Shown here: piece after piece, positions 52,683-61,058 of the stretch | How the letters are laid out: the number at the start of each line of letters is the position of its first letter | Position numbering within the stretch: position 1 is the stretch's first letter | From: Ignavibacteriota bacterium | GTDB taxonomy: Bacteria; Bacteroidota; Ignavibacteria; Tepidaquicellales; Tepidaquicellaceae | NCBI GenBank assembly: GCA_026390735.1 | Contig: JAPLFJ010000029.1 | Span: forward strand, 62,001-126,000 | Reading direction: 5' to 3' | DNA length: 64,000 nucleotides | The notes under the pieces: model-generated | Told to the model about the DNA's origin: nothing | The model's database searches: none | What the model saw: only the letters and a program-made list of their open reading frames with translations | Program-made: the position numbers and the translations under genes

Positions 52683-53428
52683 TTCTTTTCCTTATTCTGT
52701 AATTCCCAGATTTTCATGTAAGTAAGCATATTGGTAATAACGTCAAAGTTTGCTACCATTAATCCGTGTATGCCGTCCCTGAACCCTCTTCTGATTAAAA
52801 ACTGTATGTAAAATGCCGCTAATGGTCTGAACAATATATCCCTGAACTTAACAACTCTTCGGTACCGTTTTTCTTCTGCCTGTAGCGTGGAATACCCGTT
52901 AACTTTGGACATAAATTCGGAAACAGACTGAACCGTATAATGAATAATATCGCTTTTCATAGTCCCGATTTCGCCATCAATAACGTATCCCTCGTGAACA
53001 AGTCTGTCGGATACAGTAGTACAATCCCTTCTGAAAAGCCTGAACTGGTACCCTGGATACCACCCACCGTGCTTAATCCATTTACCAAGAAAGAAGTTTC
53101 GTCTTGGAAGTTTAAAACCCTTAAAAACAAGGTCGTTAGACTTCAGGCTTGAAAGTATTTCATCCTTTAATTCTGGGGAGCACCTTTCATCTGCATCAAG
53201 AACAAGCACCCAGTCCTTGGTTGATTTGGCGAGTGCAAAACTCCTTTGCTTCGCAAAACCTTCCCATTTATTGGTGAATACCTTCTCAGTGTATCTTTTT
53301 GCAATTTCAACCGTGTTATCGTTGCTTTCGCCGTCGACAACTACAATCTCATCTGCCCATAGTACACTTTTCAGGCAATCCTCTACGTTCTTTTCTTCGT
53401 TCTTGCAAATAATGTTTACTGATACCAA
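52679..53428 (-). CDS. Family 2 glycosyltransferase, WaaE/KdtX-like
   Basis: This 249-residue GT-A protein starts VSVNIICKNEEKNVEDCLKS, then WADEIVVVDGESNDNTVEIA near 25, FAKQRSFALAKSTKDWVLVLDADE near 57 with the metal-binding DADE, and KHGGWYPGYQFRLFRRD near 112. The KHGGWYPxxxxRLF pattern is a hallmark of the WaaE/KdtX lipopolysaccharide core glycosyltransferases (beta-1,4-glucosyl type in enterics). It is the first gene of the - strand envelope operon, 76 bases downstream of a histidine kinase gene. TTG start. Confidence 0.9.
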   Translation of the reverse strand: MVSVNIICKNEEKNVEDCLKSVLWADEIVVVDGESNDNTVEIAKRYTEKVFTNKWEGFAKQRSFALAKSTKDWVLVLDADERCSPELKDEILSSLKSNDLVFKGFKLPRRNFFLGKWIKHGGWYPGYQFRLFRRDCTTVSDRLVHEGYVIDGEIGTMKSDIIHYTVQSVSEFMSKVNGYSTLQAEEKRYRRVVKFRDILFRPLAAFYIQFLIRRGFRDGIHGLMVANFDVITNMLTYMKIWELQNKEKN

Positions 53429-53504
53429 AGTATATATTTATTGTCAGGTAATTTACGCAAAGGCAGGCAAATATGTAATTGAAAAATAAATGGTTAAACG
53501 GGAC

Positions 53505-55325
53505 TTAGTTCAGGTTTTGTTCTTTCATAAGTGTGAAGAAGAATCTGCTTCCTGTTTTCCCGTCGCTTTCAGCCCATATCTTTCCGTTGTTCTTTTCAAC
53601 AAAATCTTTGCAGAGCAGAAGTCCGAGCCCTGTGCTTGGTTCTTTTTCGGTACCCGGTCTCTGAAAATCAGAATTTAACCTGAAGATACTTTCAAGCATA
53701 TCATTGTTTATACCTATTCCGCTGTCACAAACACATACCTTTACCATGTTATCGGTCGTCTCTTTTGCTGAAATCTTAATACTGCCATTCCTATTCGTGA
53801 ACTTCACTGCATTAGTTAAAAGGTTTCTGATTGTTGATTCTATCATATGCATATCCGCAAAAACAGTAAGACTTTTGTCTATGTCTGTTTCAAGCAGAAT
53901 CTCTTTTCCGCTGATAAGGTGTTTCTCGTTTGTGATACAATCACTGATGCTTTTGTTTAATGAAAAACTAACGGGATTGTATGTGGATAAGTTTCTTTGC
54001 ATCATAGACCATTCAAGGAGGTTAGAAAGAAGGCCGTACAATTTCTGAGCAGAAGAACTAAGTTTCTCTGACATCTTCTGTAATTCCGGGATTGAGTATG
54101 TATTAATTCCTTTCACCATCAAATCTGTCAGTCCAAGCAAAGCAGTGAACGGGCTTCGCAGGTCGTGAGCAATAACAGAGAAGAACTTATCTTTTTCTGA
54201 GTTAAGGAGTCTGAGGTTTTCCTCACTTTCACGTACAATCATTTCTACATTCTTCCTTGCAGTAATATCAATACACTCAGTCAGTAACAGTTTTTCTTCC
54301 CCTATGTAAATAACTTCACCTGAGAACAGTCCCACTTTTTCCTCACCCGACTTTGTTACAATCACCACTTCAAAATTCTTAAAGAAACCTTTGCTGAGAA
54401 TCTCTTCCACAGCTTTCTGCCGCAGTTCAGGGTCTTTGAAAGCACCAACAGATGCCGCAGTATTCCCTATAATATCTTCCATCTCATATCCCATCAATTC
54501 AAGGAATGCCTCGTTAACGTCAATGAATTTATTGTCCTCAATGGAAGTGACAGCCATTGCCGCAACGTTTCTGTGGAATGCCGTAGAGAATTTCTCTTCA
54601 GACTGCTTTAATAAAGTAATATCCTTGCTCACTCCGTAAATTGCAGGTGCACCGTTCCATTCTCCCATTGAAACGTACGTTTCAACAGATATAAGTTCGC
54701 CGCCTTTTGTCTGCAGAGGAACGAAACAGGCCCTGGTATCACCTGTCAGCATCTTTGCAACTGTTTCTACTGCTTCTGTTCTTCTGTCTTCGGGATGTAC
54801 AAAAAGCACTGACTTCCCAATAAGTTCTTCTTCCTGGTATCCGAGTCTGTTAACAACAGACTTATTAACGTGGAGTATATTCCCTTTATTGTCGAGAACG
54901 AACAGATATTCATCTACAGTATTAAAGAAGAGTTCAAAGTTTTCCTTGCTTTGTTTCAGTTCCTGCTCGAGCATCTGGTTACCGCAAAAACAACTATCGA
55001 GTCTTAAAATGCTAACAAGATTATTCTTATCATCAAAGACAGGGGAGTAGTTAGAGTTTATAAGGCAGGGTTTGCCGGATTTGTTTGTTAACATCAGTTC
55101 AGTGAATACATTCTTACCTGTTCCTAAGGTATCAAGCAGGTTCGGAGTTTCAGGGCTTTGATTCAACAATGTATAGATGTTTTTGCCTGTCGCTTCTTCA
55201 CTCTTCCATTCGTAGAGTTCTTCTGAAGCTTTGTTCCAGAAAACAATCGTTCCGTCTGTTTTGTAAGATATAACAGCATAACCAACCGATTCAAAAAGTT
55301 TCAGACTGTCGTTAGTATTATTCAT
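53505..55325 (-). CDS. Soluble multi-PAS sensor histidine kinase
   Basis: This 606-residue kinase has no signal peptide or membrane span. Three PAS domains are visible at about 10-115, 125-238 and 242-356, the last two with the typical GVSKDIT/ECIDIT ends. HisKA begins near 377 with the phospho-acceptor His387 in VIAHDLRSPFTALLGL. The HATPase has NLLTNAVKF (N box), VCDSGIGI (G1) and TGLGLLLCKDFV (G2). It is probably a cytosolic sensor. A paralogous kinase lies upstream but broken. No response regulator is adjacent. An 8-bp inverted repeat lies 20 bases upstream of its ATG, and the GT2 envelope operon follows 76 bases downstream. Confidence 0.9.
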   Translation of the reverse strand: MNNTNDSLKLFESVGYAVISYKTDGTIVFWNKASEELYEWKSEEATGKNIYTLLNQSPETPNLLDTLGTGKNVFTELMLTNKSGKPCLINSNYSPVFDDKNNLVSILRLDSCFCGNQMLEQELKQSKENFELFFNTVDEYLFVLDNKGNILHVNKSVVNRLGYQEEELIGKSVLFVHPEDRRTEAVETVAKMLTGDTRACFVPLQTKGGELISVETYVSMGEWNGAPAIYGVSKDITLLKQSEEKFSTAFHRNVAAMAVTSIEDNKFIDVNEAFLELMGYEMEDIIGNTAASVGAFKDPELRQKAVEEILSKGFFKNFEVVIVTKSGEEKVGLFSGEVIYIGEEKLLLTECIDITARKNVEMIVRESEENLRLLNSEKDKFFSVIAHDLRSPFTALLGLTDLMVKGINTYSIPELQKMSEKLSSSAQKLYGLLSNLLEWSMMQRNLSTYNPVSFSLNKSISDCITNEKHLISGKEILLETDIDKSLTVFADMHMIESTIRNLLTNAVKFTNRNGSIKISAKETTDNMVKVCVCDSGIGINNDMLESIFRLNSDFQRPGTEKEPSTGLGLLLCKDFVEKNNGKIWAESDGKTGSRFFFTLMKEQNLN

Positions 55326-55344
55326 AGACTTCTATAAAACCTGA

Positions 55345-55380
55345 ATGCTTTGCGTTAATTTGTGTGATGAAACAAAGCAT
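55345..55380. promoter_or_regulatory. Perfect 8-bp inverted repeat upstream of the histidine kinase
   Basis: ATGCTTTG (55345-55352) is repeated inverted as CAAAGCAT (55373-55380) with a 20-nt spacer, 20 nt before the ATG of the kinase read on the - strand. Flanking CTG/CAG bases extend the symmetry with a one-base bulge. It could be a dimeric operator or a 5' leader hairpin. No promoter boxes are clear, so function is only suggested by position. Confidence 0.4.
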
Positions 55381-55513
55381 CAGAATTATTCATAATCATA
55401 AAAGGTAACACAAACGAGCAGCAAATTCAATTCGCTATTGAATCTTGAATGATGAATGCAACCACATCTGTCCAGAATACTATGATAATATTTACAAATG
55501 TATTTATCTCTAA

Positions 55514-55582
55514 AAACCCCGAAGGGGTTTAATATGAATAACCCCCGGCGAAACACGAAGTGTTCGCTCTTTCACCCGGGGG
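55514..55582. repeat. REP-like double palindrome
   Basis: Two GC-rich hairpins stand out in AT-rich spacer. The first, AAACCCC-GAA-GGGGTTT (55514-55530), is perfect. The second has an outer stem CCCCCGG/CCGGGGG (55542-55548 with 55576-55582) and an inner stem made from cgaaacac/gtgttcg around GAA. This fits a repeated extragenic palindromic element. The rest of the 452-nt gap between the two kinase genes (55326-55777) shows no gene or other element apart from the inverted repeat at 55345. Confidence 0.6.
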
Positions 55583-55777
55583 AAAGCACAAATATGCATT
55601 CAGAATATTACAATAATTGAGATGAACCTTTCCAAGGGGTTGATTATTGAAACTCTGAATCTTCAATTAGGGTTATTTAATATTTGCCTTATTATTAATG
55701 TTTATTTTAGACTTTAAAATATTTTGGACAGCTGTGGGAATGCAATAATTTGCACAGAAATAATCTGCTTTGATTCC

Positions 55778-58626
55778 TCAGTCCTTCACTTCAATGTCGG
55801 GTCTTTTCGGGATGTCAAAAGTGAAAGTGCTCCCTGTTGAAACATCACTTTCCACGTGCAATTCCCCGTTATGCTTTTCAACAAACTCCTTGCAGAGCAG
55901 TAGACCGAGTCCTGTACCTTTTTCCTTCTGAGTTCCGGGAGTAGTGTGGTTAACGTCTAAGCGGAAAAGGTTGTTAATGTCTTCGGGACTGATACCGACC
56001 CCGTTATCTTTAACAGACACTGAAACACTGAGTTCGTTCTCTTCTGCTTTAATAACTATTGAACCGTTAATGTTCGAGAACTTAATGGCGTTCGAGATAA
56101 GGTTTCGAAGTATAATATCAATCATAGGCTTATCAGCAATGACAGGAATATTGGGCTGCATAACTTTTTGAATCACAATAGATTTCTGAACGGCAATATC
56201 TGTATAAAGGTCAACTATTTCATTGATAATGAACGCAAGGTCGAAGTATTCGGGTCAAACTTTATCTTGCCGGTCTGTGAACGAGACCAGTCAAGAAGGT
56301 TTGAGAGCAGGTTCATAGCACGTCTGGAAGCGGTGTTAATAAACTTAGAGTATTCCTCGATACCTCCATAATCCTTTTCTTTCATCTGATCTTCCAGAAG
56401 TTCGCTGAAACCCATAATAGCGTTGAAAGGACTTCTTAAATCGTGTGCGATGATGTTAAAGAACTTATCTTTTGTAGCAACCATTTCCTTCAACTTTGCT
56501 TCGCTTTCTTTCAGTTCCTCATCTTTCATTTTAAACTCTGTTATATCCCATGCCATCTCGGCGAGCAGGGAAACAGTTTCCACGTCCTTTTCATTATAGT
56601 CATAAGGTTTATTTCCTACACCGAGGATTGCTTTGATTTTATTATTACGTAAAACTGGTACTACGATTTCTCTAATCACTTCAGCGTGGTCCTTTGGCAG
56701 ACCTTTGCGGTGCGGAAGCGACTTATAATCGTTATGAATAACGGGCTTCCTTGTCTTCGTACAGTCAACCCAAACACCTGCTTCATTGATAGGGTAGTGA
56801 GAACCTTTTCCTTCTGCCTTGCAGAACATTTCCTTTGTTCTTGGAGACCAGTTCTGGAGTGTAAGGCTTTTCTGGTCATCGTGAACAAAATGGTAAAAGC
56901 CGATTAAACTTCCTGTAAGTTTTTCAGTTTCATTCATTGTTTCTTCAAGCAATTCATCAAGAGAGTGTGTTAATGCAAACTGTGTAAGGTGGAGTTTGGA
57001 TTCGATTACAGCGGATAAGCGTTTACTTTCAGTTATATCCTCAATAAGTGAAAGTATACACTTTTTGCCATCGATTTCAATAATCTCAAGAGTAGATTTC
57101 CAGGTGCTGATACTGCCGGACTTAGTTCTGAAATCAGTTTCAACAGAGCGCAATATCCCGTGTTTCTGAAGAGCACTTGCAACTTCATCTCGTGATTCTT
57201 CTCTTATGAATAAATTCAGATCAAACGAAGTACGTCCGATAACTTCATCTCTGTTGTAACCGGTAAGTCCAAGGTATTTATCATTAACTTCAATCAATCT
57301 TCCTGAATCTAACTCTGAGATAGAAATTGCAAGCGGGCTTGAAAGAAATACTTTTGAGAATCTTTCTTCGCTCTGGCGTAGTTCTTCGATTGATTCTTTG
57401 AGTTCGGTAATATCGTTAAACTGACCAAGAAGACATTTCTGACCGTCTATTTCAATCAATTCAGAGGAGAAAAGTCCATCCCTCACTTTACCTGTTTTTG
57501 TTTTAATCTGAACTTCAAAATTAACGGCTCTTCCGTCTTTTTTTAATAAATACAAGAGATCATCTCTTTTTTTATTATCGAAGAAAATACCAAGTTCTTT
57601 TGAAGATGTGCCAATCACTTCACTGCGTGTATATCCAAGCAGTTTACAGAAATTATCATTTACGTCTATGTACTTACCTTCGGATAAAGTAGTAATGCCA
57701 ACAATTCCCGGGTGTGAAGCAAAAGCCTTCCTGAAACTTTCCTCAGAATTTTTAAGCTTCCTTTCAGCAGCTTTCCGCTTGCTTATATCTTTAAAAACAA
57801 CCTGGAAGGCATTTCTCCCTTTGTACATCAACGGAGCAGCAGTAACTTCAACATCAACCTCTTTCCCGTCGAGCCTTATTATTCTATCTTCATTGGCGGG
57901 CAGACTATTTCCTGAGGAAGCGATAATTTCCATACGCTTAAAAATCATCTGGTGGTTTTCAGTCGGGAAGAAGTCGAAAGGATTTCTGCCAAGAAGTTCT
58001 TCTTCGCTTTTAGCACCGAAGATTTTAACTCCCGCAGGATTTATGTAAACAATCTTCTTATCCTGGTCAATGAAAATAGCATCCTGAGATGCTTCCACAA
58101 GCGCACGGTATTTTTCCTCGCTTTCGAGTAATGCGAGTTCATATTGTTTCTTTTCCGAAATATCCTTAAAGGCACCCTGAACCTTTACGATATTACCATT
58201 ATTATCTTTTAAAGCTTCGCCAATGGTGTTGACCCAAACGCGTCTGCCTTTTGAGGTTATGATTTGAACTTCTAAAGCGAAAGGGATGCCTGACTTTGCA
58301 CAGTCGGTGAATATTTTGGTAATAGCATCTCTGTATTCAGGTGCAAAGAAATTAAAGCCTTCGCTGATTACCGGAGTATAGCCCCTTGGCATTTCGTGAA
58401 TATCGCAAACTTCATCAGACCAGTAAACGATGTCGGAGATTAAGTCTACGCTCCATCCGCCGAACTTAGCCGCTTTCCCTGCGATGCCAATAAGAGACAA
58501 GTTAGTTGGGAACTTTTGTTTTGCGGTCTTATCTGAGATAATAAAAGTAGTAACAGAATGCTGTGCTTCAGAATTTACTGAAATACCGGAACCGGTTTTT
58601 CTTTGAATCTTATTCTCTTTTTTCAT
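55778..58626 (-). pseudogene. Multi-PAS/GAF sensor histidine kinase broken by a one-base frameshift
   Basis: Two adjacent frames are one gene. The 803-codon part (58626-56215) has serial PAS domains (five or so, up to about residue 540), a GAF-like domain near 550-700 and HisKA with phospho-acceptor His728 (IIAHDLRSPFNAIMGF), then turns into STLRSLSMK and stops. The missing continuation is encoded in another frame: after KFDPNT the DNA reads F-DLAFIINEIVDLYTDIAVQ if one T is restored at about 56244-56246. It then runs through NLISNAIKF, KDNGVGI and TGLGLLLCKEF to 55778, so the HATPase domain is intact but out of frame. Restored length is about 949 residues. Either a real mutation or a sequencing error in the short T run. 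Confidence 0.85.
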
Positions 58627-59086
58627 AGTAAAGAATTTATCTTTTTAAGGAAATAATATTCAGAGTCCTTTGTTAAACAACCTAAATCGATGATGGCAGA
58701 ACTTAAAATATTATACTATACTCGACGACAAACAGTCTATGTTGTAAATTAAAATAAAATACAATAAAATCAAATGAAATATTCAGTGCAAAAAAATAAA
58801 TGTAGATACGTATATAAGCGATATGGTATAACAGACTCTACTCAGACAGGAGCAGAAGATATGGATGACTAAGTTTTTGGAGGTGTATTAATAAGCAAGA
58901 GCCGTAATTGAATTTGTGAAGACAGATAAGCGGTAAAAACTGAAAGAATAATTCGTTATATATCTATCCCTAATGTTTATCTTTAAATTTGATTTTAATG
59001 TTTCTATATTTATATGTTATCTTATGCATAGCATGGGATACAAAAACACAGAGAGTATTAAACTTAATTTAATCTCAATACTATAT
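58627..59086. other. Divergent intergenic region (460 nt), no gene seen
   Basis: This AT-rich stretch separates the broken kinase (- strand) from the amidohydrolase (+ strand) and must contain both promoters. I see no convincing promoter boxes, tRNA or terminator. A 38-codon in-frame extension of the amidohydrolase lies at 58973-59086 but is not conserved in character and precedes a proper signal peptide, so I treat it as leader. Confidence 0.6.
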
Positions 59087-60790
59087 ATGAAAATCTTAAA
59101 CTTTCTACTTATTGCAATCTTTATCACAGCAATAAACCTTTACAGCCAGACCGAAACCGCAGACGTTATATATTACGGCGGTGATATACTTACTATGGAA
59201 GGGGATTCACCCGTTTACGCAGATGCAGTTGCTACCAAAGGTGACAAAATTATATTTGCGGGAAAGAAATCCGAAGCCGAAAAGCACAAGGGCGCTAACA
59301 CGGTGATGTACGACCTCAAGGGTAAGACAATGATGCCCGGGTTCATAGAACCGCACGTCCATCCTTCGATAGCGGCAACTATGCTTCCGAACGAAATCAT
59401 CGCAGCGAATGACTGGGTGCTTCCGCACGTTACCAAGAAAGCAGTAGTGGGACACGATGCATACATACAGAGAGTTACTGAATCCATAAACGCTAACGCA
59501 AAGACAGGCGTGCCTTACATCATCTGGGGATACCACCAGTTATGGCACGGAGAACTTTCGCGCGACATACTTAACAAGATAGCACCAACACAGCCCGTTG
59601 GAATAATACACCGTTCGTTTCACGAGATTTATATGAATGATGCATTTATGAATTACTTCAACCTGAAAGAAGAAGACTTCAAAGGAAACCCGCAGGTGGA
59701 ATGGGCAAAGGGACACTTCTTCGAAGGCGGATGGCTTGCACTCGCACCGAAGATAGGCGGAATGTTTTTCAAACCCGATACTTACGGAGCGGGGCTTGAG
59801 ATAATGAGCCAGATAATTCATATGAACGGAATCACAACTGTATGTGAACCGGGATTCCCGAGTTCGAGTTTCGAAATGGAATATGCATTCCTGAAGAAAG
59901 AAATGGATAAGACACAGCCGTACGAAGTTTACCTTATACCGAACGGAACACAGTTGAACGGAATGAAGGGCGGCAACGACAAGGCATACGATTTTATACA
60001 GACTCTTTCGCAGTACAACACACCGAACATAACATTCCTCCCGAACCAGATAAAGTTCTTCTGCGACGGTGCGATATATTCACAGTTAATGCAGATGGTA
60101 GACGGATACACGGACGGACATCAGGGACAGTGGATGACCCCGACTGATTTATTAAAGGAACAAATATCTATGTACTGGAAACTCGGATACAAGATACACG
60201 TACACGCGAACGGTGACAAGGGAATACAATCGTTAATAGATGACGTGAAATCCGACCAGCAGACAAACCCAAGAACAGACCACCGATTCACGCTTCACCA
60301 TATGGGATACTTTTCAGTGGAGCAGGCAAAGGAAATGTCGGAACTCGGAATGGAAGCATCCGTGAACCCTTATTATCTCTGGGCACTTGCGGATATGTAC
60401 AGCCAGTACGGGCTCGGAAAGGAAAGAGGGGAATCGCTCGTAAGGATAAAGTCACTGCTTGATAATAATATACCCGTATCGTTCCACTCGGACTTTTCAA
60501 TGGCGCCGATGGAACCACTGACACTTGCGTGGACATCTGTAAACAGAGTGACTTCAGAGAACAGCAAGTTTTCACAGGACCAGAGAATTGACGCCTACTC
60601 AGCGATGAAGGCAATCACAATCACGGCAGCGAGGACAATCAACCTGGAGAACGTGATGGGCTCAATCAAGGCGGGCAAGGTAGCAAACTTCACCATACTC
60701 GCAGAGAATCCTCTGAAGGTAAAACCAATGACGATAAAAGATATAAAGATAATAGAGACGGTATTTAAAGGAATATCGTATCCGATTTAG
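59087..60790 (+). CDS. Exported amidohydrolase (YtcJ-like, amidohydrolase_3 family)
   Basis: The ATG at 59087 is chosen over an in-frame ATG at 58973 because it opens a signal peptide (MKILNFLLIAIFITAINLYSQ) followed at once by ADVIYYGGDILTMEGDSPV, the family's usual first strands. The 567-residue protein has metal-binding His90 and His92 (FIEPHVHPS), VHANGDKGIQSLID and DHRFTLHHMGY in mid-barrel, and a late SFHSDFSMAPMEPL with the metal-site Asp. The family hydrolyses amides of unknown substrates. Location is probably periplasmic. The nearest terminator is 60819-60854. GC-rich codons resemble the T9SS gene downstream. Confidence 0.88.
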   Translation: MKILNFLLIAIFITAINLYSQTETADVIYYGGDILTMEGDSPVYADAVATKGDKIIFAGKKSEAEKHKGANTVMYDLKGKTMMPGFIEPHVHPSIAATMLPNEIIAANDWVLPHVTKKAVVGHDAYIQRVTESINANAKTGVPYIIWGYHQLWHGELSRDILNKIAPTQPVGIIHRSFHEIYMNDAFMNYFNLKEEDFKGNPQVEWAKGHFFEGGWLALAPKIGGMFFKPDTYGAGLEIMSQIIHMNGITTVCEPGFPSSSFEMEYAFLKKEMDKTQPYEVYLIPNGTQLNGMKGGNDKAYDFIQTLSQYNTPNITFLPNQIKFFCDGAIYSQLMQMVDGYTDGHQGQWMTPTDLLKEQISMYWKLGYKIHVHANGDKGIQSLIDDVKSDQQTNPRTDHRFTLHHMGYFSVEQAKEMSELGMEASVNPYYLWALADMYSQYGLGKERGESLVRIKSLLDNNIPVSFHSDFSMAPMEPLTLAWTSVNRVTSENSKFSQDQRIDAYSAMKAITITAARTINLENVMGSIKAGKVANFTILAENPLKVKPMTIKDIKIIETVFKGISYPI

Positions 60791-60818
60791 ATTATAGCAC
60801 AGGCTATGAAAACACAGA

Positions 60819-60854
60819 ACCCGCAGGTGGAGAAATCTGACTGCGGGTTTTTTA
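60819..60854 (+). terminator. Rho-independent terminator after the amidohydrolase gene
   Basis: ACCCGCAG (60819-60826) pairs perfectly with CTGCGGGT (60841-60848) around a 14-nt loop and is followed by a run of T, 29 nt after the amidohydrolase stop. Confidence 0.88.
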
Positions 60855-60915
60855 TTTGCAAAAATCAGGCAGACATATCAACTAACTTCCATTTTGTTAA
60901 TCCCGTAGTCCAATA

Positions 60916-60929
60916 TCCGCCGTGGCGGA
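60916..60929. repeat. Short palindromic hairpin TCCGCC-GT-GGCGGA
   Basis: A perfect 6-bp GC-rich stem with a two-base loop lies in the AT-rich spacer between the amidohydrolase terminator and the type IX-secreted protein. It may be a REP-like element or a factor site. The rest of the 60855-61058 spacer shows no other element except the ribosome-binding site of the next gene. Confidence 0.4.
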
Positions 60930-61058
60930 AGATTGCATATCTGTACATTATACATACACATCGTCCTGTTACGAATTAAAAATATGCTCAATCCCGGTTG
61001 TATTAATTGCAAATAAGAATATATATATTACTACAGCAAATCTAATCAGGAGTGAATA

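Noticed and set aside
55535-55620. Short frame through the double palindrome (starts MNNPRRNTKC)
   Set aside because: It is the translation of a palindromic repeat; hairpin structure explains the sequence better than coding.
57608-58048. 146-codon open frame on the + strand
   Set aside because: Antisense to PAS domains of the broken kinase; low-complexity Ser/Leu composition.
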